Assembly (NCBI RefSeq): GCF_900105205.1
Contig: NZ_FNSQ01000005.1
Location: forward strand, 2,666,001 to 2,730,000
Source of the DNA: Microbacterium hydrocarbonoxydans
GTDB lineage: Bacteria > Actinomycetota > Actinomycetes > Actinomycetales > Microbacteriaceae
Direction: 5' to 3'
DNA: 64,000 nucleotides
The notes beneath the pieces are model-generated. The model was not told the DNA's origin. It saw only the letters and a list, made by a program, of their open reading frames with translations, and did no database searches. How positions within the stretch are numbered: the stretch's first letter is position 1; every line of letters begins with the position of its first letter. Shown here piece by piece: positions 44,081-52,559 of the stretch. A program made the translations under genes and the position numbers.

Positions 44081-44913
44081 TGACCCGCACCGGATTCCTC
44101 GGCGCGATCGGACGCGTCTTCGTCTGGGCCTTCCTGCTCGCGCTGGTCGTGGTCGTCGCCTATCCGCTGCTGTGGATGGTGCTGAACGGCTTCAAGACCA
44201 ACGCCGAGCTGTTCGGCAATCCGTTCGCCCTGCCGCTGCAGCTCACGTGGGAGAACTATGCCGACGCCTGGAACCGCGGCGTCAGCGACTACCTCACCGC
44301 GAGCGTGCTCGTCACCGTCACCTCCACCGTCGCGACGGTGTTCATCAGCGCATGGGCGGCGTACGGTCTGACCCGAGTTCGGATGCCCTTCGGGCGCACG
44401 GTGTCGGGAATCATCCTCGGCGGGCTGATGCTCGCTCCCGCCGTCGCGCTCGTGCCACTCGTGCGGATGTTCCAGGCGATGGGCCTGTACAACACCTTCT
44501 GGGCACTGCTCATCCTCTACACGGCTTTCCGCATCCCGTTCACGACGTTCCTCATCCGCGCGTACATGATCGACCTCCCGCGCGAAGTCGACGAGGCGGC
44601 TGAGGTCGACGGCGCCAGTCGGTGGACCGCGTTCTGGCGCATCACGCTGCCGATGTGCAAGCCGATCATCATCTCCACGGTGATCCTGCACGTGCTGTTC
44701 GCGTGGAACGAGTACCTGTTCGCGATGGTGTTCACCAGCGGGTCCGGAGTGCAGACGCTCCCGGTCGGCCTCACGAGCCTCTTGAGCAAGCACGGCACCG
44801 ACTACCCGGTGGTGTTCGCCGGCATGGTCGTCGCCGCGCTCCCGGTCATCGTGCTCTTCTTCGCCAGCCAGCGCTACTTCATCAAGGGCCTCTCCGAGGG
44901 GATCGGGAAGTGA
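44080..44913 (+). CDS. ABC transporter permease (sugar type, MalG-like)
   Basis: 277 residues, six helices. The EAA loop reads REVDEAAEVDGASRWTAFWRITLPMCKP, and the C-terminus SQRYFIKGLSEGIGK is typical of MalG-type permeases. It is the second half of the channel. It is coupled by 1-bp and 4-bp overlaps to the genes before and after. Confidence 0.93.
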   Translation: MTRTGFLGAIGRVFVWAFLLALVVVVAYPLLWMVLNGFKTNAELFGNPFALPLQLTWENYADAWNRGVSDYLTASVLVTVTSTVATVFISAWAAYGLTRVRMPFGRTVSGIILGGLMLAPAVALVPLVRMFQAMGLYNTFWALLILYTAFRIPFTTFLIRAYMIDLPREVDEAAEVDGASRWTAFWRITLPMCKPIIISTVILHVLFAWNEYLFAMVFTSGSGVQTLPVGLTSLLSKHGTDYPVVFAGMVVAALPVIVLFFASQRYFIKGLSEGIGK

Positions 44914-45764
44914 CGTCGACAGCGCCGCTGATCGACCGGGTCACCGGTTCGAACTTCGCCTACCAGCACCTCCCGCTCGAGCGCTGCCTGGACGACATGG
45001 CCGACCTCGGGCGCGATCGGCTGGAGCTCTGGGGCATCGCTCCGCACGCCCCGGTGGCCTGGCTGACGGACGCGGAGGCACGCGCGATCCGCGACGCCGC
45101 CGCCCACCGAGGACTGCAGATCGCCTGCTTCACCCCGGAGCAGGTGATGTACCCGGTCAACATCGCTTCTCCTGATGACCGGTTGCGCGCATCGAGCATC
45201 GCGATGTTCCGCCGGGCGGCCGAGATCGCCGTCGAGCTCGGCGCGGGGATGCTGTTCCTCACCTCGGGGCGCGGCAGCGAGGACGAGCCCCGCGGGGCCG
45301 GCTGGGCCCGGTCGGTCGACGCGCTCGGAGAGATCAGCACGCACGCGGCGGGTCTCGGACTCGAATGCGTGCTGGAGCCGCTGCAGCGTGTCGAATCGAA
45401 CCTCGTCGTGACCGCGGCGGATGCGGCGCGCATGCTGACCGACGTCGGCGCCTCGAGACTGGGGGTCGCATTGGACACCGTCGCCGCGGCCGCGGCGGGC
45501 GATGCGGTGGACGACTACTTCCGTCTCCTCGGCGAGCGCGTGCGCCATGTGCACCTGATCGACGGCACCCCCACGGGACACCTCGCATGGGGCGACGGGG
45601 AGCTCCCGCTCACCGGCATCGTCGATGCACTGGACCGCGCCTCCTACCGCGGACTCGCGACGATCGAACTGTTCGGCGACGGCCACTACGCCCTGGATCC
45701 GCACCCCGTGCTCGCACGCTCGATGGACGCGATCGCCGAGGCATGCCGACGCCCCGCACCGTAG
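44910..45764 (+). CDS. Sugar phosphate isomerase/epimerase (xylose-isomerase-like TIM barrel), FrlC-like
   Basis: 284 residues from a GTG that overlaps the permease stop. The AP_endonuclease_2 fold is seen in GSNFAYQHLPLERCLDDMADLGRDRLELWG, CVLEPLQR (metal-binding Glu), GVALDTVAAAAAGD (Asp), RVRHVHLIDG (His) and IELFGDGHY (Glu). Length and the FTPEQVMYPVNI stretch recall FrlC, the fructoselysine/psicoselysine 3-epimerase. Its place beside FrlB- and FrlD-like genes supports epimerisation of a sugar-amine, but another ketose epimerase is possible. Confidence 0.8.
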   Translation: MTSTAPLIDRVTGSNFAYQHLPLERCLDDMADLGRDRLELWGIAPHAPVAWLTDAEARAIRDAAAHRGLQIACFTPEQVMYPVNIASPDDRLRASSIAMFRRAAEIAVELGAGMLFLTSGRGSEDEPRGAGWARSVDALGEISTHAAGLGLECVLEPLQRVESNLVVTAADAARMLTDVGASRLGVALDTVAAAAAGDAVDDYFRLLGERVRHVHLIDGTPTGHLAWGDGELPLTGIVDALDRASYRGLATIELFGDGHYALDPHPVLARSMDAIAEACRRPAP

Positions 45765-45803
45765 CAATACGACGCGGAATGAATCACATCCGGATGCGTT
45801 GAG

Positions 45804-45809
45804 TACACT
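45804..45809 (+). promoter_or_regulatory. -10 element TACACT of the riboflavin operon
   Basis: TACACT lies 12 bases before the riboswitch P1 stem, so transcription should start at about 45816 and include the whole aptamer. The -35 (GAATCA, 17-bp spacing) is weak. Confidence 0.5.
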
Positions 45810-45820
45810 CAGAGCATCAA

Positions 45821-45962
45821 CGTGCTCCGGGGTCGGTGGGAATCCGAACCGGCGGTGACAGTCCGCGAGCGTCTCGGTTCTCCGAGGTGCCGATCCGGTG
45901 GAAATCCGGGACCGACGGTGATGCGAGGCGCAGCCTCGCTAGTCCGGAAGGGAGGCAGCACG
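45821..45962 (+). ncRNA. FMN riboswitch (RFN element)
   Basis: The P1 stem CGTGCT (45821-45826) pairs with AGCACG (45957-45962). Between them lie the conserved RFN blocks: GGGGTCGGTGGGAATCCG, CCGGCGGTGACAGTCCGCGAG, CCGATCCGGTGGAAATCCGG and AGTCCGGAAGGGAGGCAG. It binds FMN and turns off the riboflavin operon. Downstream, CTGCCT (45984-45989) and CCTCCC (45993-45998) can pair with the aptamer 3' side, and the latter partly with the ribD ribosome-binding site GAGAGGA (46023-46029). This suggests translational control. Confidence 0.96.
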
Positions 45963-46035
45963 GTGCGCCGACGCGCGCGCGTTCTGCCTGCACCTCCCTC
46001 GCGGAGAATCCCCGGAGCCTCAGAGAGGACCACGG

Positions 46036-47070
46036 ATGGCAGTGAACGAGACGGAGCGGCGGGCGATGACCCGAGCGCTCGAGCTCGCGACACGCGGCCC
46101 CCGCGGAGTGAACCCGCAGGTCGGCGCCGTCCTCCTCTCCCCCGGCGGCGAGATCCTCGCCGAGGGCTGGCACCAGGGCGCCGGAACCCCGCACGCCGAG
46201 GTCGACGCGCTGTCGAAGCTGGCACCGGATGCCGCGCGGGGCGCGACCGCCGTGGTGACCCTCGAACCCTGCAACCACACCGGTCGGACCGGCCCCTGCG
46301 CTCTCGCGCTCATCGAGGCGGGCGTCTCCCGCGTGATCTACGCGCTCGATGATCCCGGCGCCGTGTCCGGTGGCGGGGCCGATCGGCTGCGCGCTGCCGG
46401 AGTCAGCGTTGAGGCGGGAGAGCAGGCCGACACCGCCGAGGCGATCATCGGCGAATGGTTGACCGCCCAGCGTCTCGGACGCCCCGAGGTCACAGTGAAG
46501 TGGGCGCAGTCCCTCGACGGACGCGCGGCCGCCTCCGACGGCACCAGCCAGTGGATCACGGGACCCGAGGCTCGGGCCGACGTCCATCGGCGGCGCGCAG
46601 AGGCCGACGCGATCGTCGTCGGCACCGGCACCGTCCTCTCCGATGACCCCGCCCTGACCGCTCGCGACGGCGACGCCCTCCACGCGCATCAGCCGATCCC
46701 GGTCGTGATCGGCACGCGGACGACGCCCGACGACGCCGCGGTGCGCCGGCATCCGCATCCGCCCCTGCTCTTCGACACGCACGACCTGCACGAGGTCATG
46801 GCGGACCTGCACGCCCGCGGCATCCAGAGCGTGTTCGTCGAGGGAGGACCGACACTCGCGAGCGCCTTCATCGCCGCCGGTCTCGCCGACCGGGTGCTCG
46901 CCTACATCGCACCGGTGCTGCTCGGCGGAAACCGCACCGCACTCACAGACATCGGCGTCGGGTCGATCGACGCCGCCCGCCGTCTGACCGTCGAGGAGTG
47001 GCTGCCGCTCGGCGCCGATCTGCTCGCGATCGCTCGCCCCGCATCCGCCCCGGAAGAAGGAGACGCCTGA
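46036..47070 (+). CDS. ribD: Bifunctional pyrimidine deaminase/reductase RibD
   Basis: 344 residues. The N-terminal deaminase has the zinc site HAEVDAL plus EPCNHTGRTGPCALAL. The C-terminal reductase contains TVKWAQSLDGRAAASDGTSQWITG and VFVEGGPTLASAFIAAGLADR. It deaminates and then reduces the GTP-derived pyrimidine in steps two and three of riboflavin synthesis. First gene after the FMN riboswitch; the stop overlaps the ribE start (TGATG). Confidence 0.97.
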   Translation: MAVNETERRAMTRALELATRGPRGVNPQVGAVLLSPGGEILAEGWHQGAGTPHAEVDALSKLAPDAARGATAVVTLEPCNHTGRTGPCALALIEAGVSRVIYALDDPGAVSGGGADRLRAAGVSVEAGEQADTAEAIIGEWLTAQRLGRPEVTVKWAQSLDGRAAASDGTSQWITGPEARADVHRRRAEADAIVVGTGTVLSDDPALTARDGDALHAHQPIPVVIGTRTTPDDAAVRRHPHPPLLFDTHDLHEVMADLHARGIQSVFVEGGPTLASAFIAAGLADRVLAYIAPVLLGGNRTALTDIGVGSIDAARRLTVEEWLPLGADLLAIARPASAPEEGDA

Positions 47071-47699
47071 TGTTCACCGGAATCATCGAGGAGATCGGCG
47101 AGATCACCGAGATCTCCCCCGCAGGCGACGGGTGGCGTCTGACCGTGCGCGCGCCGAAGGCCGCGGCCGACGCCGTGCACGGCGAGTCGATCGCCGTCTC
47201 GGGCGTGTGCCTCACCGTCGTCGGCTCGACCCCCGACAGCTTCGACGCCGACGTCATGAAGCAGACCCTCGACGTCGCGGCTCTCGGCGGAGCATCCGTC
47301 GGCACCAGGGTGAACATCGAGAAGGCGATGCCGGTCGGCGCGCGCCTCGGCGGACACATCGTGCAGGGGCACGTCGACGGAGTGGGCAGCATCGTCGAGG
47401 TGCGCCCCGGCGAGCAGTGGAGCGTCCTGCGCGTCTCGCTCCCCGACGACCTCGCCCCCCTCGTGGTCGACAAGGGGTCGATCTCGATCGACGGCACCTC
47501 GCTCACAGTGAGCGCCGTCAGCGCCGCCGACGCGACGACCCACTGGCTCGAGGTCTCGCTGATCCCCGAGACGCTCGCCGCCACCACACTCGGCTCCCGC
47601 GAGGTCGGCGACCGCGTCAACCTCGAGACCGACATCCTCGCCCGTCACGTTGAGCGCCTCCTGGCGTTCAGGGCAGCACCGGAAGGAGGCTCGCGATGA
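47070..47699 (+). CDS. ribE: Riboflavin synthase, alpha chain
   Basis: 209 residues. It has the two lumazine-binding repeats, starting MFTGIIEEIGEI and, near residue 98, HIVQGHVDGVGSI. The C-terminus NLETDILARHVERLL is typical. It dismutates two 6,7-dimethyl-8-ribityllumazine molecules to riboflavin. It is coupled to ribD (1-bp overlap) and ribBA (4-bp overlap). Some annotations call this gene ribC. Confidence 0.96.
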   Translation: MFTGIIEEIGEITEISPAGDGWRLTVRAPKAAADAVHGESIAVSGVCLTVVGSTPDSFDADVMKQTLDVAALGGASVGTRVNIEKAMPVGARLGGHIVQGHVDGVGSIVEVRPGEQWSVLRVSLPDDLAPLVVDKGSISIDGTSLTVSAVSAADATTHWLEVSLIPETLAATTLGSREVGDRVNLETDILARHVERLLAFRAAPEGGSR

Positions 47700-48961
47700 G
47701 CCTTTCCCCCATCCCCGAGGCCCTCGAGGCCCTGCGCGCCGGACGCCCCGTGCTGGTGGCGGACGACGAGAACCGCGAGAACGAAGGCGACGTCGTGCTC
47801 TCCGCCGAGCTCGCCACCCCGGAGTGGGTCGCGTGGACCGTGCGCTGGTCGTCGGGCTTCATCTGCGCCCCGATGCCGTCCGACCTGGCCGACAGCCTGA
47901 ACCTCCCGCCCATGGTGGCGGCCTCGGAGGACGCGCGCTCCACCGCCTACACGGTCAGTGTCGACGCCGCGGAAGGCGTGACCACCGGCATCAGCGCCCA
48001 CGACCGCGCACACACCCTCAACGTCCTGGCGAACCCCGAGTCCACTGCGACGAGCATCATCCGCCCCGGCCACGTGCTGCCGCTGCGCGCCGTCGACGGG
48101 GGCGTGCGCGAGCGGAGCGGCCACACCGAGGCGGCTGTCGACCTGATGAAGCTGGCAGGACTCCACCCGGTCGGAGCCATCGCCGAGGTCGTCGCCGAGG
48201 ACGGCAGCATGATGCGCCTCCCCGGGCTGCTCGAGCTCGGCGCCCGTGACGGCGTGCCGGTCATCACGATCGAGCAGCTCATCGCCCACCTGAACGAGAT
48301 CGACCCCGCAGGAGCGGCGCCGGTGCACCACCGACGGGTGAGCCTGCGTGCGGATGCGACCGTGCCCACCACGCACGGCTCGTTCCGGTTCCTCGCGTAC
48401 AAGGACAGGGTCACGGGCACCGACCACATCGCCGTCGTCTCGGGCGAGCTCGGCGAGACGGCTCTGGTGCGGGTGCACTCGGAGTGCCTGACCGGGGAGG
48501 CCTTCGGATCGCTCAAGTGCGAGTGCGGCCCGCAGCTGGATGCCGCCCTCGACGCGATCGAGCACGACGGCGGAGTCGTCGTCTACATGCGCGGGCACGA
48601 GGGCCGCGGCATCGGGCTGATCAACAAGCTGCGCGCCTACAGCCTGCAGGAGGAGGGGCTCGACACGGTCGACGCCAACCTCGCGCTCGGCCTGCCGGCC
48701 GACGCTCGGGACTACGCCGCCGCCGCCGGCATCCTCGCGGACCTGGGCGTGTCGAAGGTGCGCCTGCTCACCAACAACACCGACAAGGTGAACCAGCTGC
48801 GCAGCCTCGGCCTCGACGTGGTCGAGCAGGTGCCGCTGATCGTCGGCGTGGGACCGAACAACCATCAGTACCTCGAGACCAAGCGTGACCGGATGGGTCA
48901 CATCATCGGTGAGGCGGAGCTGGCAGAGGCTCTCGCCGACGGACGGAAGGACGACGCATGA
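47696..48961 (+). CDS. ribBA: Bifunctional DHBP synthase/GTP cyclohydrolase II
   Basis: 421 residues. The N-terminal 3,4-dihydroxy-2-butanone-4-phosphate synthase has DDENRENEGDVVLSAE and HTEAAVDLMKLAG. The C-terminal GTP cyclohydrolase II has the zinc cysteines in HSECLTGEAFGSLKCECGPQ and the active-site stretch RGHEGRGIGL. It supplies both precursors of riboflavin. Part of the ribD-ribE-ribBA-ribH operon. Confidence 0.97.
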   Translation: MSLSPIPEALEALRAGRPVLVADDENRENEGDVVLSAELATPEWVAWTVRWSSGFICAPMPSDLADSLNLPPMVAASEDARSTAYTVSVDAAEGVTTGISAHDRAHTLNVLANPESTATSIIRPGHVLPLRAVDGGVRERSGHTEAAVDLMKLAGLHPVGAIAEVVAEDGSMMRLPGLLELGARDGVPVITIEQLIAHLNEIDPAGAAPVHHRRVSLRADATVPTTHGSFRFLAYKDRVTGTDHIAVVSGELGETALVRVHSECLTGEAFGSLKCECGPQLDAALDAIEHDGGVVVYMRGHEGRGIGLINKLRAYSLQEEGLDTVDANLALGLPADARDYAAAAGILADLGVSKVRLLTNNTDKVNQLRSLGLDVVEQVPLIVGVGPNNHQYLETKRDRMGHIIGEAELAEALADGRKDDA

Positions 48962-49431
48962 GCGGCGCAGGAGCACCCCAGCACGAGAAGATCGACGGAC
49001 GAGGGCTCGACGTCGTCGTCATCGCCGGCACCTGGCACGAGACGATCTCGAACGGTCTGATCGCCGGCGCGCAGCGGATCCTGGATGACGCGGGGGCCAC
49101 GCACCGGCTCGTCCGCGTGCCCGGATCGTTCGAGCTCGCCGTGGCCGCCCAGGCGGCGTTCGCCGGTGGAGCCGACGCCGTCGTCGCGCTCGGCGTGATC
49201 ATCCGCGGTGGCACCCCGCACTTCGAGTACGTGTCGGCGGCGACCACCGACGGGCTGTCCCGGGTCTCACTCGACGCGGGCAAGCCCGTCGGGTTCGGCG
49301 TGCTCACTCTCGACGACGAGAAGCAGGGTCTTGACCGCGCAGGCCTGGAGGGCTCGAAGGAGGACAAGGGTGCGGAGGCAGCGGATGCCGCGCTGCGCAC
49401 CGCCCTGGTCATCCGCAAGCTGCGAGGCTGA
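48958..49431 (+). CDS. ribH: 6,7-dimethyl-8-ribityllumazine synthase
   Basis: 157 residues. The substrate-binding pattern VPGSFELAVAAQAAF, the ALGVIIRGGTPHFEYV loop with the catalytic His, and GFGVLTLDDEKQGLDRAG are present. It condenses the ribityl-pyrimidine with dihydroxybutanone phosphate in an icosahedral or pentameric shell. The ATG overlaps the ribBA stop. It ends the riboflavin operon. Confidence 0.97.
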   Translation: MSGAGAPQHEKIDGRGLDVVVIAGTWHETISNGLIAGAQRILDDAGATHRLVRVPGSFELAVAAQAAFAGGADAVVALGVIIRGGTPHFEYVSAATTDGLSRVSLDAGKPVGFGVLTLDDEKQGLDRAGLEGSKEDKGAEAADAALRTALVIRKLRG

Positions 49432-49457
49432 GGTCAGCCTGCCCTTGCTGGCGACCT
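49431..49457 (+). terminator. Weak hairpin after ribH
   Basis: AGGTC (49431-49435) can pair with GACCT (49453-49457), with inner AGC/GCT pairing across a bulge, directly at the ribH stop. It is a plausible operon end but short. Confidence 0.3.
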
Positions 49458-49484
49458 GACACCTCCCACTCCTACGGTGAGGGT

Positions 49485-49844
49485 ATGGAGACCCTGCGCC
49501 ACATCGTCCTGTTCGTGCACCTGATCGGCTTCGCCGTGCTGTTCGGCGCCTGGGCGGTGCAGGCCTTCGGCGGGAAGCGCGAGTTCACCCGGCTGATGAG
49601 CATCGGCATGACGCTCGCGGCCGTCGCGGGTCTCGCCCTGGCAGCTCCCTGGGGTCTGCCGGAGGGTGCGGAACTGAACTACGCGAAGATCGGCACCAAG
49701 CTCGTCGTGCTGCTGGCGATCGGCGCCCTGCTCGGGATCGGCACGTCGAAGCAGCGCAAGTCGGGCGCAGTGCCGGCCGCGATGTTCTGGCTCGTCGGCA
49801 TCCTCACCGCGCTCAACGCCGGGATCGCGGCGATCTGGCGCTGA
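49485..49844 (+). CDS. Small integral membrane protein
   Basis: 119 residues, four predicted membrane helices (about 5-27, 37-55, 66-87, 95-117). HIVLFVHLIGFAVLFGAWAVQAFGG at the N-terminus with a buried His suggests a haem- or CopD-like small membrane protein, but I cannot assign a family. TACGGT lies exactly six bases before the ATG, giving it its own leaderless promoter after the riboflavin operon. Confidence 0.75.
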   Translation: METLRHIVLFVHLIGFAVLFGAWAVQAFGGKREFTRLMSIGMTLAAVAGLALAAPWGLPEGAELNYAKIGTKLVVLLAIGALLGIGTSKQRKSGAVPAAMFWLVGILTALNAGIAAIWR

Positions 49845-49862
49845 CGCGCCGCCTCTTTCCCT

Positions 49863-50948
49863 TCAGCTGCGCAGCGGCACCACCACATCCGCGCCGGCCT
49901 CCTCGGTCAACCGCTCCCCCATCTGGGCGAAGGTCGGCTGCGCGATGAACCCACCGGCGAACAGCGCCTGGCCCTGCGCGAAACCCTGCGCCCGGCGGAT
50001 GTCGTCCTCTCCCACGAACCCGAACACGTCGGCCAGCTCGGCGATGTCGCGGGGTGCGTTGACCCGCATCAGGCCGAGGTTGTCGCACTGCGAGAGCACG
50101 TTGGGGTGGATCTTGGTCGGACGCTGCGTCGACAGCAGCAGCCAGAGGCCGAACTTGCGGCCCTCCGCCGCGATCTGCACGAGCTGCTCGGTGACCGCTC
50201 TCTCGACGGCGGTCCGGGGATCGGGCGGGCAGATGTTGTGCGCCTCATCGATCACGATGAGGAGCGGGCGCCGACTCTCCCGTTGCGCCCACAGCGCCTC
50301 GAGCACCGCGAGCGCCGCGACCTTCGGCTCGGCCGGATGATCGAATCCGCCGAGATCCAGCACAGTCGCCCGCGGCCTCTCATCGACCACGTCGACGACG
50401 GATCCGGCTCCCCTGGACCAGAGATCCCACTCGAGCACCTGGAGGTTCTCCATCCGATTGGCGAGGCGGATGTGGGCCGGGTCGCCCGTCGCCCGGAACT
50501 CTCTGAGCATCTCCACGGCGGAGAAGTCCGTCGTGCTCACCGACCAGTGCAGAAGGGCGTTGTACTCCTCGGCATCCGCGATCGGATCGATCTGCAGCAC
50601 CGCGGCCTTCGCGGCCGGCGACAGGTCGATGTATCGGGCGTGCACCTTGTCCCCTGGACCATGACCGGAGCGGAACACGCGGATGTCGCTGGCGGCGATC
50701 GCGGCCGCAGGCGCGGAGGGCGAACCCGGCCTCGCCTCGGCCAGCCGGACGAAGTCGGCATTCGGATCCAGGATCAGCATGGGCAGTTCGGTCCGGAGCA
50801 GGAGCTGCTCCAGAACCACGCCCAGGGCATAGGTCTTACCGCTGCCGCTCTGCCCGCACCAGAACGTGTGACGGTTGAATCGTCGTGCATCGAGGTGGAC
50901 GGACACGTCCGCTTCATCCGTCAGAGTGCCGATGGTCAGATCTGTCAT
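49863..50948 (-). CDS. HerA/VirB4-like ATP-binding protein (DUF87-type)
   Basis: 361 residues. Walker A is WCGQSGSGKTYALGV (about residues 31-45) and Walker B is LLIVIDEAHNICP. A sensor-like LLLSTQRPTKIHPNVLSQCDNLGLMR and a C-terminal arginine-containing region follow, the layout of hexameric HerA-FtsK translocases. HerA normally pairs with the nuclease NurA, or in defence with Sir2/DUF4297, but neither is adjacent. The ATG has GGGAGG six bases upstream. Confidence 0.85.
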   Translation of the reverse strand: MTDLTIGTLTDEADVSVHLDARRFNRHTFWCGQSGSGKTYALGVVLEQLLLRTELPMLILDPNADFVRLAEARPGSPSAPAAAIAASDIRVFRSGHGPGDKVHARYIDLSPAAKAAVLQIDPIADAEEYNALLHWSVSTTDFSAVEMLREFRATGDPAHIRLANRMENLQVLEWDLWSRGAGSVVDVVDERPRATVLDLGGFDHPAEPKVAALAVLEALWAQRESRRPLLIVIDEAHNICPPDPRTAVERAVTEQLVQIAAEGRKFGLWLLLSTQRPTKIHPNVLSQCDNLGLMRVNAPRDIAELADVFGFVGEDDIRRAQGFAQGQALFAGGFIAQPTFAQMGERLTEEAGADVVVPLRS

Positions 50949-51056
50949 TGCGAGCCTCCCGTGCGTGCGTGACTCCAGCTTGGCTCGAAGCGCACTCGGG
51001 ATCATCACACTTCTCGGGTGACGCGACGCGCCGAGGTGAGGGTCAGGATGGGCCGC

Positions 51057-52112
51057 ATGACGGACCGACTGCCGCTCGCCGAGGTGCTGCGCCATCCGCT
51101 CGCGAGCGCAGGATCTCGCGAGTCCGCGGCGCTGCTCGTCGGTGCGACCACGCTGATCATCACCTCAGGCATCTCGCTGCTGGCCTTCTGGGGACGGACG
51201 CTGCCGATCTCCGGCCCCGGTTCGATCGGGCAGTTCGCGGCCATCGGCTCCGCCATGACCGCGATGGTCGTGTTCCTGGCCGCGCGCTCGCTCGTCCACG
51301 TCCAGCCCGCGTCGGATGCCCGCGGCGCGCAGCGGATGCGCTGGTTCGATGTCGCAGCCCTGGCTCTCGCCCACGGCATCATCGCGCTGCTGGGGTGGAT
51401 CGCCATCGCCGAGATCGTGGAACGCAGCTTCGTGGGCGCCGAGGTCTTCACTGTCGCCGGCGCCGTGCTGAGCGGCGCCGCGATGGCCTGCACCGCCTAC
51501 CTCGTCGCTCTCTCGGCCGCGGGCATGAACCAGGGGATCCTCTCGGTGGTGCTCATGCTGTTCCTCGTCGTCGGCTCGTTCGCGAGCATGCTGAGCGCAG
51601 CGGATGAGCAGTGGTGGAAACTGCACCTCAGCAGCCTCGGCGTGACCGACGATGTGTCCGCTCTCACCTTCAACGTCACGCTGATCATCGCGGGCGTCAT
51701 CGTGACCACAGTGGCGCACTTCGGAACCGCGTCGATCGCGGCGGACTCGCCCGGAGCCGTGCGGGGTCGTCGCATCGTCCGTCTCGAGCTGACCGCCATG
51801 GGAGTCCTGCTCGCCGGCGTGGGGCTCTTCCCGGTCGACAGGTTCCTCGCGCTGCACAATCTGTGCGCCACGGGGATGGTGGTGGTGTTCATCGTGATGG
51901 TCATCGGCCTGCGCCGCACGGTGCCGGGGACCCCCCAAGTCTTCCTGACCCTCGGCTACGTGTTCGTCGCGTGCATCGTCGTGCTCGCCGTGTTCTTCGC
52001 CACGGGCTACTACACCCTCACGGCCGTCGAGCTCGTCGCCTTCCTGATCATCTTCACGTGGCTGCTGCTCTTCCTCCGCAACACCGGCGCGACGACCGAG
52101 ACGGTCGCCTGA
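51057..52112 (+). CDS. DUF998-like multi-pass membrane protein
   Basis: 351 residues with about ten hydrophobic segments, including ALLVGATTLIITSGISLLAFWG, GILSVVLMLFLVVGSFASML and VFVACIVVLAVFFATGYY. The paired-helix layout and polar loops resemble DUF998. No catalytic motif is seen. The ATG at 51057 was chosen because the protein then starts MTDRLPLAEVLRHP, with CAGGAT seven bases upstream. It is divergent from the HerA-like gene. Confidence 0.75.
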   Translation: MTDRLPLAEVLRHPLASAGSRESAALLVGATTLIITSGISLLAFWGRTLPISGPGSIGQFAAIGSAMTAMVVFLAARSLVHVQPASDARGAQRMRWFDVAALALAHGIIALLGWIAIAEIVERSFVGAEVFTVAGAVLSGAAMACTAYLVALSAAGMNQGILSVVLMLFLVVGSFASMLSAADEQWWKLHLSSLGVTDDVSALTFNVTLIIAGVIVTTVAHFGTASIAADSPGAVRGRRIVRLELTAMGVLLAGVGLFPVDRFLALHNLCATGMVVVFIVMVIGLRRTVPGTPQVFLTLGYVFVACIVVLAVFFATGYYTLTAVELVAFLIIFTWLLLFLRNTGATTETVA

Positions 52113-52136
52113 GCCGGTGCCGCAGCGGCGGTCGGG

Positions 52137-52517
52137 CTAGGAGGCCAGCGCCTTCGCCTTGAGCGTCTCGAATTCGGCGGAGGTGATCACACCGGAATCG
52201 AGCAGCCCCCGGGCCTTCGTGATGTCGTCCGCCGGCGACGACGATCCGGCGGTCTCTCTGATGTAGGCGGTCTGAGCCGCATGCAGTTCGGCGATCTGCT
52301 CGCCGCGCCGCTGTGCCATCCCCTGTCCGCGGGCGATGAGGTACACGAGGGACGTGAGGAACGGGAGGAAGACGAGGAAGATGACCCACACCGCCTTCAA
52401 CCACCCGTTCAGCGAGCTGTCGCGGAAGATGTCGCCGATGATCGTGAAGACGACCATGAGGTAGGAGATGAAGACGAAGGACCAGAAGAACCAGGCCACG
52501 AGATCCCAGATGGACAT
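52137..52517 (-). CDS. PLDc_N and SHOCT domain small membrane protein
   Basis: 126 residues. Two membrane helices (about 6-28 and 40-62) form the phospholipase D N-terminal-type (PLDc_N) domain. A polar linker follows, then a C-terminal SHOCT motif around DITKARGLLDSGVITSAEFETLKAKAL. SHOCT is a short oligomerisation domain of unknown specific role. The gene converges on the DUF998-like gene and shares its strand with the small 85-residue gene upstream. Confidence 0.88.
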   Translation of the reverse strand: MSIWDLVAWFFWSFVFISYLMVVFTIIGDIFRDSSLNGWLKAVWVIFLVFLPFLTSLVYLIARGQGMAQRRGEQIAELHAAQTAYIRETAGSSSPADDITKARGLLDSGVITSAEFETLKAKALAS

Positions 52518-52559
52518 GCGCGATCCCTTTCGATCGGAGGATGAGGAGCAGGTCCGAAG

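Noticed and set aside
49863..50948. A multi-gene antiphage defence island around the HerA-like gene
   Set aside because: Neighbours are a riboflavin operon and ordinary membrane proteins; no nuclease, methylase, Sir2 or other defence effector is visible.
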